A stretch of 64,000 nt of DNA, taken from Charina bottae (Eukaryota > Chordata > Lepidosauria > Squamata > Charinaidae). The stretch spans positions 1 through 64,000 of the forward strand of contig JALMGJ010000136.1 of assembly GCA_023362775.1 (NCBI GenBank), written 5' to 3'. Every line of letters begins with the position of its first letter. Positions within the stretch are counted from its first letter, which is position 1. The notes under the pieces are model-generated. The model worked only from the letters and a program-made list of their open reading frames with translations, ran no database searches and had not been told where the DNA came from. Both the position numbers and the translations under genes were made by a program. This document shows positions 19,561 through 31,400 of the stretch, piece by piece.

Positions 19561-22500
19561 TTTAGTTCAACACATGTTTCGTTCTTACGCATGATCAGAG
19601 CCGACCCAGCCAGCCGCTACGCAGTCTGGATATCCAGTTAGGTTGGACTTCTGGGAACTGCGACCAAGATCTCCTTGAGACCCGGAAAGGGTCTGCACAT
19701 TCACTTTGTGGCTAATTCCTTGTGAAAAAATACCACGGCTCATTCACACACTCACAAACAGCACTCCCCACCTAGAAAAATTTGTACTCACCAACGTTGG
19801 CAGATTTTCTTTCAGTCCTGACGAAAAGTTCGTTTCCAAAGTCTCCTTTGCAGGCAATTTTAGGGTTCTTTGCTGTACAAGGTCTGGCAGCTCAGAGGAA
19901 GGAAAAGGCCACTGGAAAAACACAGTTCCGGGAGCGCTCCGTGGCGTTGCCTAACCTCCGTGCTGGCTTTCCTTGACAGGCTGGTTCAAGGAGTCTGGTT
20001 TGATGGGATATATGCTGGCTTAAAGGGGAAAAACCCGAGGCTTGAGAATAAACAGACAAGAATGCAGCTTGTTAGGGCTAACAGTGTTTACTGAAAGCAT
20101 AAGGCAATAATGTATATGCAATCACATTATCGCAACAATGCAAAAAAATGAATATACAAGGTACAGCATTGTAAAAGGAAAAACAAAAGCATACTTATAA
20201 GCAGAGTTCCGTGTATTGATCCCAGGGCCAGAGTTCCTGCCATGGCCTATACCCAAAGCCAGGCATAGCTCACTCTGCCCAGTCCACGGGAAGTGAACAC
20301 GTGAAGAACTACATGACTAAAAGACACTAGAAATCAAGAAGACTAGAACACCATTTTTGCATGGTTGTATATTCAGTTCTTCTAGCATTCTGATTGGCTG
20401 GAAGTTAGCTGTGTCACGCACTAGGCCTCAAAGCATTAGGCCTAAAACACATAGCATGAGTTTCCCCCCCCTCCTTGCTCAGGGGGGCCTGGGCAAGGCT
20501 TCCCACAGAAGGAAATCAGGAGGATTAGTTCCCATGGGAAGATCCAGTGGTTGTGTGGGCACTAGTCATAACAATACACACATGATTGTTGTTATCTAGC
20601 CACCTGGCGTTCACGTCACCATGAGAACGCTGTGCTTTGTACAGGAATAATTCGCCAGGTCAACACAAGAACTCTAACACCCCTCCCGAACTATTTCTGT
20701 ACAATGGAAGTAACAAACATTTTTACAGAAACAAGAAAAACAAAGGTTAATACATGTAATAATCACACTATTCAAGTTACAGTTTTTACAACCAATAGTC
20801 AACAAAATCAGAAATGGTTTAAAAACACTTGTTACACATATGTAATGCATAATATACATTTCATGCAATGTTTTATTCAGATACATACTAATACATAAAA
20901 TACAACTTATGTAGTAACAGAAACACAGTACAGATAGGAACAGAAAAACATTGCCCGCAAATGTTCTGTCCCCTCCTGTGCAGAAATGCAGTCAGCATAG
21001 ATAAGGAATTCCAATCCTGCTAGCTGCTCTGTGTTTGAAGCAAAGGTTTGTTTTGATTTTAAGAAAAACCGCAGGACTTTTTCACCCCTTTGCAAGCTCG
21101 CATAGAGGGCTAAACCATTTTGCAAGCTTGGTACCCTATCTGGGCAAAACTAATTCAGGGCATGTCCACTGCGTTACTGCAGAGTGATATACTGTACAAC
21201 AAATTAAGGATAAGCTTTCCTTTACACAAATGACACTCTGTAACACTCTGTCATTTGACACTCTCAAGAACCATAGGATTCTCTGTTCTGGGCTTTTGTA
21301 ACTTCATCACCAAGATAAATGTTTGAATTTGTGCTGAACTTCCTCAGCTGGCAATTCTATTTCAGCTGACTGACAAATTCTTATTCAAGGTGGTAAGATT
21401 TCAGTTTCTAAGCAGAAAACAACTCACATAAGTACGAAGTCCTACACAAACTTCTACACTTCTACACTTTCTTATGTACACATAGACTGTTATACACATC
21501 CCAGTTTGCATCTGCACCATGCTGTCAATGACTCGCCTGCTTTAAGATCCATAAAGCACCCTGTTAAGTCAATGAATTGTTTGGGAACTTGTCACACATG
21601 CAGAGCCAAAACACTTGCCTTACACACACTGTTTCAGGGAGATCTATATTCAAATATGCTGTGTCAACATCACAATATGTAAATGGACACCTGTTTCCAC
21701 GCTACACAACCAGAAAACGCACCACACGTAAATATTCTGGCCTAGCTGTGGGTGCATACACTAGATCCACAGTTCACAAACTCCTTCTTGTGAACAAATC
21801 CCTGGGCAACACTGGCTTTACACTGCAGAGTATTATCAGAAAGAAATGTCTTTCTGAACACTCATCTGGAACCTACAGCTTATTAAAACAAAGGATAGGT
21901 TGGTTACTGTTAACACTTCACCAAAACTCAAACTGACTATCCACAGCTGTGTTCCAATGTTCTTCTTGCCTCTCAAAGGCAGGAGCAACACATCTTGCAA
22001 AGACTGGGTTTTCTCAGGTAACTTGACACACTGTCACCTGCTAAATCTCAAATCTGTCAGGCTTCACACCCTGGAATAGGAGGACCCATGAGGAATGACC
22101 ACTGTGCTTTCCCCACCACCATCGTCTTTCCTAATACCTGACTCCCCCTCCAGGCCCTGCAACTGCTCAGGTGAAATTTCCACTCCTTCACCTGAGGGGC
22201 CCTTTTCACACTCGGAGACTGGGGAACAGAAGAAACCTGAACTGGTTTTTGCCCATCTACTGAACTATGGACAGTGGGTTTACACTAGCAATGCAGCAAC
22301 ACTTCTGCAACCTTAGCATACAACCTTTCCCAACCAGTAGGCTGCTTAAAAATAAAGCACTTCTGGAGATTTGGATTCGACCATGGCTTAATGAAACACC
22401 GATAAGCCTTGGATTTTAATCAACAACCAACAACCAACAACCTGAAGCACTCTGCTTCCTTGGTTCTTCCTTCTCTGTGACCTGGGGTTGTGAACACACG

Positions 22501-22672
22501 CAAATGTTTCACAGATATGCAGGTACTTCAGTGAAGGGCACTTGCCATACCAAAGAAAAACAATTTCTTTTTACAGTTGAATTCTACTATCTGTTAGTTA
22601 GAAACACACTGCAATCAAGGCAGCCTCTCCCCAGACATGGGATGGCACTTGAGCAACTAACAGCAGGCTATT

Positions 22673-23079
22673 TTAATGGTATTCACAACACCAATACTCA
22701 GCTAGAATTTCAACATTGGCAAGTCTTTGGGAGAATACTTTCCTACAAAGCCAATTCTGGAACACATGGCTCAGGAACACTCCACTACAATCTGACTGGA
22801 ACTGACCATATTTGCATCCTACTCTTGCTACATACTCTTCAAAGCGAGCACAGACCTTCGCTTTAGACTTCAACAAGTAGCAACAACACAAGCAGGAATG
22901 ATCATCAACCAGAAGGAACATGAAACTCGCACCCCACCATTACTTGGGACATGGGGGCTAACTAGGTCTCTATGAACCAACTGAAATGGTCTAGTTAACA
23001 CTCTGTCACTTTGCCTAGCAACAGACACAGTCCTGATTTTAGATTGTTTACACACAGCACAATCAAGAAACTTTTGCAC
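22673..23079 (-). pseudogene. Copia integrase remnant
   Basis: Two overlapping minus-strand frames. 'CAVCKQSKIRT...FQLVHRDLVSP' is the integrase entry to the catalytic core, with its first aspartate. 'FLLVDDHS...YLLKSKAKVCARFEEYV' and 'QSDCSGVFLSHVFQNWL' hold the second aspartate block. A frameshift separates them. The same region is present, also broken, at 26477-26749 in copia #2. Confidence 0.8.
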
Positions 23080-23999
23080 ATCTCCTGGGTTCTAACTCAG
23101 AATGCATTTGGCTATCTGAGACACACTTTCCCATCCCGGGATACCCCAGTACTTTGTGAAAACTTTATGGATGCATTTATGATATGGGGAACATTAAACA
23201 CACAATGTCCTGTCCACACAATCTCCACAGCATATCACACACTTGATTTTACAGGTTTGTCTCTAACACACTCAACCTCAACACAAGCAGTTTCATATCG
23301 CAATGAAACATTCAGCACTTGCACTCAGACTTGACCAGGGCTGGAACACTGAGGAGAGAAAAACAACAAGTGTACACATACACATTTCTTATCACAGAAA
23401 TATCAGCTAAAATGACTTGCTGAACTCAAGGCTTGAAGCCGAATTCAACAACTGAGTCTCTGTAGAAATGCTTACAAACAGCAGTCCGGCAGAGTAGAAA
23501 ACTTGGATTTGTTGGTTAGCTGGCATCTGGCTTCTGGCTTCTGGCTTCCCCTCCATTCGTAAATCAGGCTTCTTGCACTGACAGCATCCGCTGGACATTG
23601 GGGCAGGGAACAGCCTTCCAGAAGCACAGCAAACCACGGCAAACGTAGATTCCATAACAGGTTTTACTTCAGCTGGAACACTCTGTTAGGAATTCTCAGG
23701 AACAACAGCAACAGACGGCTTGTAATGTAGCTCCAGGCTTGACAAAAATCACGCACGCTTTTTCACAGTGCCAGAAAAACATGCCTTCCCGTTCATGCCT
23801 TCTTGCAGCAAACAAAGTTTTGAACTCACCAAGGTGGGTCATCACAGTCTCACCGGTTGCAGCTTCAAACCATAAAGCTGTCTTAATAGACCACCAAGGG
23901 CAACAGAGTTCTACTGTGTATTAAAAGCTCCAACAGCTTCTCAGCACCCATTTTGCAGTTCTGGAGTAGCTGATATAATTCCATTCAGAGGAGGTGAGT

Positions 24000-24300
24000 C
24001 CCAAAAGCAAAAATGCCATAAGCACAGTCCAAACATGCTTGCACTTCTTCAGAGAGAACCCGCCGAAACCTCCAGGGATCTCTGGAAGTGGATTTGCCAC
24101 TTACTGCCACAAATCTTCTTCTTGCAAAAAGAATGATTTCATCTCCACACACCAGGTCAGATAGTTTGTGCCATCTAAAGCCCCAAATGGCAGACTGACC
24201 AGACACTGTTCATCCATTGCTGACCACTCAAAGAAAACATGTTTACTCCAAAACCAGCCTCTAAAAACAAACTCCCTTCTACAGCCAGGTCCAACGCAGC
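24000..24300 (-). pseudogene. Copia gag remnant
   Basis: 'GALDGTNYLTWCVEMKSFFLQEEDLW' type sequence, the N-terminal block of Ty1/copia gag (LDGTNYxxWxxxM), followed after a frame change by a tryptophan-containing continuation with stops. Confidence 0.7.
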
Positions 24301-24321
24301 AAAGAAAACGCAAATTTCTCT

Positions 24322-24335
24322 CTGGGCCCGTAACC
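24322..24335 (-). promoter_or_regulatory. Copia primer-binding site, initiator tRNA-Met internal half
   Basis: Plus-strand 'ctgggcccgtaacc' equals the anticodon-arm segment of initiator tRNA-Met with one change (g for a). It lies exactly next to the LTR end. Drosophila copia is known to prime from this internal tRNA fragment rather than from the tRNA 3' end. Confidence 0.8.
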
Positions 24336-25043
24336 TGATGGGATATATGCTGGCTTAAAGGGGAAAAACCCGAGGCTTGAGAATAAACAGACAAGAATGC
24401 AGCTTGTTAGGGCTAACAGTGTTTACTGAAAGCATAAGGCAATAATGTATATACAATCACATTATTGCAACAATGCAAAAAAATGAATATACAAGGTACA
24501 GCATTGTAAAAGGAAAAACAAAAGCATACTTATAAGCAGAGTTCCGTGTATTGATCCCAGGGCCAGAGTTCCTGCCATGGCCTATACCCAAAGCCAGGCA
24601 TAGCTCACTCTGCCCAGTCCACGGGAAGTGAACACGTGAAGAACTACATGACTAAAAGACACTAGAAATCAAGAAGACTAGAACACCATTTTTGCATGGT
24701 TGTATATTCAGTTCTTCTAGCATTCTGATTGGCTGGAAGTTAGCTGTGTCACGCACTAGGCCTCAAAGCATTAGGCCTAAAACACATAGCATGAGTTCCC
24801 CCCCCCTTGCTCAGGGGGGCCTGGGCAAGGCTTCCCACAGAAGGAAATCAGGAGGATTAGTTCCCATGGGAAGATCCAGTGGTTGTGTGGGCACTAGTCA
24901 TAACAATACACACATGATTGTTGTTATCTAGCCACCTGGCATTCATGTCACCATGAGAACGCTGTGCTTTGTACAGGAATAATTTGCCAGGTCAACACAA
25001 GAACTCTAACATGGTTCCCCTTAGGGGGGTTCCCAGGTACTCC

Positions 25044-25065
25044 TCGATTCCCGGCCAATGCACCA
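25044..25065 (-). promoter_or_regulatory. ERV primer-binding site, tRNA-Gly type
   Basis: The plus-strand 22 nt starting 'tcgattcccggcc' and ending 'tgcacca' equal the 3' end of tRNA-Gly(GCC) as I know it. They are followed three bases later by an LTR edge (25069). The copia #1 element is inserted only 27 bp away, in this ERV's interior. Confidence 0.85.
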
Positions 25066-25068
25066 AAA

Positions 25069-25838
25069 TGTAAGGCACCAAACTTACCAAGAGCCTCGAA
25101 TGAAACCAAATACACAAAGGCAGGCTTTGGAAAGAAACGCGGCAAGTTTATTTGGTACCAAGCAAGATTGCTGGATGGGGCAGCAAACAGAAGCCACAAG
25201 CGGCAAGTGACCTCTGAGTGGAACCACCATGCCCAAGTCCAGTGTGGCACAAACTTTTATACAGGGATTACAAGCAGGAAGTGAGGATGATGATGGTATG
25301 ACCATATTTGGGTGAGGCACCCTTTGACCATCTCTGGGGATTGGTTAGCGTTTGGGGATCAAGTCCCTCCCAGGGTCCCAGGATTTACTGCAGGACTCTG
25401 GGAAAGATCAGACCATGGTGTGACGTTGCTTATCACAAGAGTAACAAAGAGAATGGCCTGTGAATACTCACACCCTTTGTTCTGCTTGGGCACATCCTGC
25501 ACAAATTGTCTCTGACCAGTGATTTACAGTTGCATCTCATACAGATAAGAGTAACACTTTAAGGACACTTAGGTTATACATACATAACTGAATCACAGAG
25601 GTCAGAATCATTTGATTACATCTTATACATTTACACCTAAGCAAGGGGACAAGAATTTATTACACAAGGAGGTCAGGTAAACAGGTCTGGTTAATTATCT
25701 TTGCTTTAGGAAGAAGATACTGGCCGGATGGCCTTAGGCCACTATGCATGCATTCCTGAGGTAGGTAGTATTACAAGGAGGAGAGATTGATAGCTAGCAA
25801 TTGGCATTGCTATGTAGAATACTCTGGGCCTGGCAGGC
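25069..25838 (-). mobile_element. tRNA-Gly ERV LTR (alpha), first part
   Basis: Minus-strand 5' LTR adjoining its primer site. It is split by copia #2 and resumes at 32902-33061, where it ends 'ggtcccttca' (LTR start TGAAGGGACC on its own strand). Related LTRs: 41669-42354 (minus, partial) and 56454-57318 (plus, complete solo). Confidence 0.85.
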
Positions 25839-26975
25839 TGTCAGATTTCTCGTATGAAATTGGCAAATTTTCTACTCTGTCGGCTGCTGTATGTAAGCAT
25901 TTCTTCAGAGACTTAGTTGTTGAATTCGGCTTGCAGCCTTGAGTTCAGCAATTTATTTTAGCTGATATTTCTGTGATAAGTGTGTGAAATGTGTATGTGT
26001 ACACTTGTTTTTCTCTCCTCAGTGTTCCAGCCCTGGCCAAGTCTGAGTGTACTTGTTGTGTTCAAAGGTGCTGGATGTTTTCATTGAGAAATATGAAACT
26101 CAGTGTGTTAGAGGCTGAGTGTGTTAGAGAAAAAACTGTAAAATCAAGTGTGTGAGATGCTTCCTGAGAAGGAAATTGTGTGGACAGGACATTGTGTGTT
26201 TAATGTTTCCCCACATCATAAATGCATCCATAAAGTTTTCACAAAGTACTGGGATATCCTGGGATGGGAAAGTGTGTCTCAGATAGCCAAATGCATTCTG
26301 AGTTAGAACCCAGAAAATGTGCAAAAGTTTCTTGATTGTGTTGTGTGTAAACTGTGTGTAAACAATCTGATATCAGGACTGTATCTGTTGCTAGGCAAAG
26401 TGACAGAATGTTAACTAGACCATTTCAGTAGGTTCATAGAGATCTAGTTAGCCCCCATGTCCCAAGTAATGGTGGGGTGCGAGTTTCATGTTCCTTCTGG
26501 TTGATGATCATACCTACATTGTGTTGTTGCTACTTGTTGAAGTCGAAAGCAAAGGTCTGTGCTCGCTTTGAAGTGTATGTCGCAATAGTAGGAAGAACAT
26601 ATGGTTATCTAGTAGGTCAGTTCCAGTCTGATTGTAGTGGAGAGTTCCTGAGCCATATGTTCCAGAATTGGCTTTGTAGGAAAGTATTCTCCCAAAGACT
26701 TGCCAATGTTGGAATTCTAGCTGAGTGTTGGTGTTGTGAATACCATTAAAAATAGCCTGATGTTAGTTGCTCAGGTGTCATCCCATGTCTGGGGAGAGGC
26801 TACCGTGATTGCAGTGTGTTTCTAACAGGTTGTAGAATTCAACTGTAAAAAGAAGATTTTTCTTTGGTATGGCAAGCGCCCTTCACTGAAGTACCTGCAT
26901 GTCTGTGGAACATTTGCAAGTGTTCACATCCCCAGGTCACAGCGAAGGAAGAACCAACCAAAAGCACAGTGCTCC

Positions 26976-29092
26976 GACTCCAAGCCTGGCTGGCAGCTCG
27001 ACAAGTCAGAGTTTCTCAGAGCTCTGAGCTCTGAGACCTGGCTAACTTTCTATCTTGTTTGCAGGGGTCTACGGACCACTGAAGTTTCCCCCTGGAGAAG
27101 GGGGAACCAGAAGATTGCTCACAGAGCCATTGTAATTGCACACTCCTGTTTTTCTTTGTTGTTTCCACCGCGGAGAAGAACGGGGAGTGAATGCAATGAA
27201 ATGGCCGAAAGAGGATTCTAGCTCTGCAGAGAACAGTAAGTCTCTTGGGAGACACAAGAGTGACAGCCAGCTTTTAGATCACCTTATATTAGTTTTCTTT
27301 TTTAGATTAGTACATTTTTATTATTCTAAAATTTATCTTTGGACTTCGTTCAAAATGTTGGCTAATTTTGTGTTTTCTTTGCTATAATTAATTTTGGTGG
27401 AAGTTTGATAGATTTTATTTTGGCAACATAGTGAACAAGTTTTGTATTTTTCTGCCTTTCTTTTGTATCAGAGAAATTGGGACTTAAGAGACTTTGTTGG
27501 TATTTCTCACTCGACAAACTAACTGACTTTTGAGAAATTGTTTGTTTGGGTTAAGCAGCTTGCAGCCTGAAGAATAAAGAAGAATAAAGAATAAAGTATA
27601 GAGAATGTGTGCCTCTCTACCTTTTTTCTTTTTCTTTTTCTATTTTTTTTTAGAAAGGACTATTTTTCATTTGGAATATATTTTCATCTTTCCCTTTACA
27701 AACTGTTTGAAATACTGCTCTGTGGAATTTTTTCATCTCTTACTTTAAAAGCTTTTCTCACTTAAAGAAATAGACATTATTGATAAATAATAGAACAGCT
27801 GTTCCTTGCTCCCTGAGAAATTTTTTTGTTTTGACTACGGCAGTTGATTACGCTTTGAACAATAAATAATGGCCTTTCTCACAGTACTTCAGGATTTTAA
27901 GGAAGAAACCAGCAAAATTTTTTTGCAAATTAAGAAATCCATAGAACGTATATTAATAGTTTTGGTGGCTCAGGAACAGAAGGTACAAGGGACAGATTTA
28001 GAAACAGAGGAAAGATCTTTCGAACCAGTAGAGAAACAGGGAAAGAGGACTTTGAATGTATTGGTACAGAAGAAGATTATGATATCTTACAGGAAGTGGT
28101 CTATTAAATGTTTGGGCATAAATACATTGTGGCAGCTGAGACAGGAAGATTTTAATATGCAAATTGATAGATATGGCAAAATAAACATTTTGATATCCCA
28201 CATGAGTTACAGAAATAAACAAGTTGCATATTGTGATATTGGCATAACCTAAACAGGAGATTTATTGATATTGATTTGGAATGCAAGGTGAATGAAAATG
28301 CGGATTTGGTATTGTACACAGAGTAAGCACAGATATGAGAAATTTACAGATGCATAAAAACATGATATTTTAAGTGTAAGATACAAGATTATAAATAAAT
28401 ATGTTGATATTATATATTACTCTTTCTGGAGACACATTTATGAGAAGACAATGAGATGATGAGATGGAATTAGAATGTAGGTTATTACAAGAATATGTTG
28501 TATGTATTAGGTTATATGTTATGTTAGGTTTTGTATTTTTGCTATATTATGTATTATGTTATGTAATATGTTAGATTATGTATTAATGGAATATATAGTC
28601 ATAACATGAACAGAATATACTGTATTTTATTAGACGTAGATAAGGCCTTTATTTGTTTTACTAATTGGACTTTATTGAAGATATAAATATAGATGTAAAA
28701 ATGGAAAGAGCAAATGGAAAACATTTAATTGATGCAACAACGAACATTTGATTACTATTCTAAGGAGTAGAAACCAGAGATGGATTGTTGGAAGATATCA
28801 AGAAAGGCGAAACCTATATGAAGAACAGAAGATTGGATTATAGAAATCAAAGGGTATATGACAAAGAAAAGTTTCTGTGTATTGTATTAAGGACTAACAT
28901 TTAAAGTTAATTGTTGTACTTAAAGTTCAAGGATAAATTGGAGGACATCTATTTTCTATATTTTTTCTTGTTTGTTATTTTTTGACTTCACTTTTTCTTT
29001 TCCCTTTTCTTACTTTGTATTTCTATTTCTTTTCTTTTGTATTAGCTTTTAATGTGTATCTTAAAATTAATAAAACTTATGGAAAAAAAAAA
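26976..29092 (+). mobile_element. L1-like non-LTR insertion, 2.1 kb
   Basis: Ends in a poly(A) run ('ggaaaaaaaaaa') after 'aataaaacttat'. Flanked by a perfect 17-bp duplication 'caaaagcacagtgctcc' (26959-26975 and 29093-29109). It has a GC-richer 5' leader, a short ORF1-like frame at 27869-28252 and an AT-rich remainder with no RT. Length and content fit an internally deleted or non-autonomous L1-type element. Confidence 0.75.
27869..28252 (+). CDS. ORF1-like frame of the L1-type insertion
   Basis: 127 codons starting MAFLTVLQDFKEETSKIFLQ, with a helical, charged N-terminal half like the start of L1 ORF1 coiled-coil proteins. It then becomes irregular. No RNA-recognition domain can be recognised, so it is probably truncated or decayed. 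The assignment to L1 ORF1 is inference from its position behind a leader, the element's poly(A) tail and its long target duplication. Confidence 0.4.
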   Translation: MAFLTVLQDFKEETSKIFLQIKKSIERILIVLVAQEQKVQGTDLETEERSFEPVEKQGKRTLNVLVQKKIMISYRKWSIKCLGINTLWQLRQEDFNMQIDRYGKINILISHMSYRNKQVAYCDIGIT

Positions 29093-30099
29093 CAAAAGCA
29101 CAGTGCTCCAGGTTGTTGGTTGTTGGTTGTTGATTAAAAATCCAAGGCTTATCGTTGTTTCATTAGGCCATGGTCAAATCCAAATCTCCAGAAGTGCTTT
29201 ATTTTTAAGCAGCCTACTGGTTGGGAAAGGTTGTATGCTAAGGTTGCAGAAGTGTTGCTGCATTGCTAGTGTAAACCCTACTGTTCATGCTTCAGTAGAT
29301 GGGCAAACACCAGTTTAGGTTTCTTCTGTTCCCCAGTCTCCGAGTGTGTTAAAAAGGCCCCTCAGGTGAAGGAGTGGAAATCTCACCTGAGCAGGTATAG
29401 GGCCTGGAGGGGGAGTCAGGTATTAGGAAAGAAGACGGTGATGAGGAAGTACAGTGGTCATTCCTCATGGGTCCTCTTATTCCAGGGTGTGAAGCCTGAC
29501 AGATTTGTGATTTAGCAGGTGACAGTGTGTCAAGTTACCTGAGAAAACCCAGTCTTTTTAAGACGTGTTGCTCCTGCCTTTTGAGAGGCAAGAACATTGG
29601 AACACAGCTGTGGATAGTCCAAGGGTCGGAAATGGCGGCTCACGAGCCACATGCGGCTCTTTGGCCCCTTGAGTGTGGCTCTCGGGGAAACAAGGCTCCT
29701 GCTTGCGGCCGGGGTGGACAGGTCCATGAACGCGGCCGGTTCCGCTTCCTCTTGTCCCGCCCCTAGTTGCTGAGGGAGTCATAGTGCTCGGGGGGCGAGA
29801 GCGAGGCCACCGCCGGCCAGGAGAAAAGCAGCGGGGACGCTTGGCGGGCCCCGGCGGGTGTCTGCGGTTCCTCCTCTCCGCGCAGCAGGTAATCCGGCGG
29901 CGCTTCCCGGCGCCCGGCATGGGATGCTGGCAGGGCACCGGGGGCCCCTCGGCTCGGGCTTCTCCGAAGAACGGGGAGACCGGGGACGAAGCCTGCCCGT
30001 GCCTCCCCTGAGGAAGGTAACATTCGGGAAAAGTTGACGCCGAGCGGGGCTTGCTTTTCCCTCCTCCATCCCCCACCCGCGGCTTCGGTTTGCGCGCAG

Positions 30100-30174
30100 C
30101 CACCAGCTGCGGCTCCCTCGCCTACTCGGCCCCCGAGGTCCTGCTGGGGGAGGAGTACAACGCCCCGGCCGTGG
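30100..30174 (+). pseudogene. Captured protein-kinase exon (SNRK-like)
   Basis: 75 nt between an acceptor ('tttgcgcgcag') and a donor ('G|GTGAGA'), phase 1 in and phase 1 out. It reads [20 protein letters not shown] then APAV. This covers the end of the activation segment with the 'APE' motif of kinase subdomain VIII. The wording [12 protein letters not shown]...LLG(D/E)EY.APAV is, to my knowledge, specific to SNRK (SNF-related serine/threonine kinase) rather than other CAMKL kinases. It lies inside the hAT element, so it is a captured exon and not a working gene here. It keeps an intact frame and both splice sites and could in principle be spliced into a transcript. Confidence 0.8.
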
Positions 30175-30694
30175 GTGAGAGCTGGCGGGGCAATGCAGCC
30201 TGGACGGGTGGGCTGGACGGGGCGGCCACCCCCGGAGACTCCGCGGCCCCCCGGCTGCCAGAGAGGAGGAGAGTCAGTGGAAGAGCTGCAGCTGGAGGGG
30301 GGCCAGCCCGTGAGGGCTCCAGGGGGGTGGCAAGGCATCTCCTGCTCGGGTTGCTCGGGGGAAGGCGCAGCTGCATGCCGGGGAAGCGACCGCGTGGTTA
30401 ACCCTGCCCTGCCGGGAGAGGCGGCTCTGTCGGTCCAGTTGCCCCAGGTTTTGAGCCGGGCAGAGCGGAGAAGTTGCCCGCGGCAGCCACTCTAGGAGCC
30501 GCCAGCCTGGCCCTTGACCCCCTGGCACGGCCCGCGAGAAAACCTTTTTCTCTGGCTCACCGGTGCCTTCCGCTCTCCCGCGCCCGTCCTGCCGGCCGGA
30601 GGGTGGCAGCTCTTTCTCTGCCGCTCCCGGTGGGGCGGCCGGGCCGGGTTCGCGGAGCCGCTGGCTGCGCCCCCTCCCTCTGGGAGCCCTCCGC

Positions 30695-30815
30695 CCCTTC
30701 CACGCAATTGGATCCCGCCCGCAAACCCCACCCCCTTCCACACGATTGGCTCCCGCCCGCAAACCCCGCCCCCTTCCACGCGATTGGCTCCTGCCCGCAA
30801 ACCCCGCCTCCTGGC
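30695..30815 (+). repeat. GC-rich minisatellite, about 39-bp unit
   Basis: Three imperfect copies of a unit containing 'attgg', 'cccgcccgcaaaccccgcc' and 'ccttccac'. The unit combines CCAAT-like and GC-box-like words, so it may be promoter sequence captured with the kinase exon. Confidence 0.75.
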
Positions 30816-30899
30816 CCTCGAGTGATATTATAAATTTTACAACTGTCAAAATGGCTCCTGGCATAAAAAAGTTTGCCGACCCTTGGGATAGTCTATTTG

Positions 30900-31400
30900 A
30901 GTTTTGGTGAAGTGTTAAAAGTAACCAACCTGTCCTTTGTTGTAGTAAGCTGTAGATTCCAGATGAGTGTTCAGAAAGACATTTCTTCCTGATAATACTC
31001 TGCAGTGTAAAGCCAGCTTTGTTGCCCAGGGATTTGTTTCACAGAAGGAGTTTGTGAACTGTGATCTAATGTATGCACCCACAGCTAGGCCAGAATGTTT
31101 ACGTGTGGTACATTTTCTGGTTGCGTAGCGTGAAACAGGTGTCCATTTACATATTGTGATGTTGACACAGCATATTTGACAATAGATCTCCCTGAAACAG
31201 TGTGTGTAAGGCAAGCTTGTGGCTCTACATGTGTGACAAGTCCCAGACAGTCCATTGACTTAACAGGGTGCTTTATGGACTTTAAAGCAGGCCAGTCATT
31301 GATAGCATGGTTGCAGATGCTAACTGGGATGTGTAGAACAGTCACGTGCTGTTTTCTGTGTGTACATAAGAGAGTGTAGAAGGTTGTGTAGTACTTCTTA
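30900..31400 (+). pseudogene. Copia #2 reverse-transcriptase remnant
   Basis: Around 31160-31210 the plus strand reads 'CDVDTAYL..DLPETVCVRQA', matching the Ty1/copia RT block DVxTAYLxGDLxExVYxxQP with its first catalytic aspartate. Stops and frame changes surround it. The equivalent, also broken, is in copia #1 near 21640-21740 on the minus strand. Confidence 0.7.

Larger units (their letters stand above)
20001..25011 (-). mobile_element. Ty1/copia LTR retrotransposon #1, decayed interior
   Basis: LTRs 20001-20679 and 24336-25011 (on the minus strand TGTTAGAG...CCCATCA) differ by about 1% plus a short indel. Perfect 5-bp target duplication TGGTT (19996-20000, 25012-25016). Primer site at 24322-24335; a purine-rich tract beside the 3' LTR (plus 20680-20690). 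The interior is only 3.66 kb and has scattered stops: a gag remnant (about 24100-24240) and integrase remnants (22680-23079). Young LTRs around a broken interior suggest a non-autonomous family moved by proteins supplied elsewhere. Confidence 0.9.
29620..30885 (+). mobile_element. Non-autonomous hAT element with captured host DNA
   Basis: 1266 bp with inverted ends 'CAAGGGTCGG' and 'CCGACCCTTG' and a perfect 8-bp duplication GGATAGTC (29612-29619, 30886-30893), the hAT signature. The two ends (about 130 bp and 70 bp) are ordinary hAT termini. The middle (about 29740-30820) is CpG-rich, unlike its surroundings, and contains a kinase exon at 30100-30174. There is no transposase. It is inserted inside copia #2, so it is among the youngest layers of the nest. 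Confidence 0.9.

Noticed and set aside
25044..25065. Possible tRNA-Gly gene fragment
   Set aside because: Only the 3' end is present and it adjoins an LTR edge, as expected for a primer-binding site.
29558..30864. Many overlapping long frames on both strands
   Set aside because: Produced by CpG-rich sequence inside the hAT. Only the 75-nt kinase exon has splice sites and a recognisable protein.
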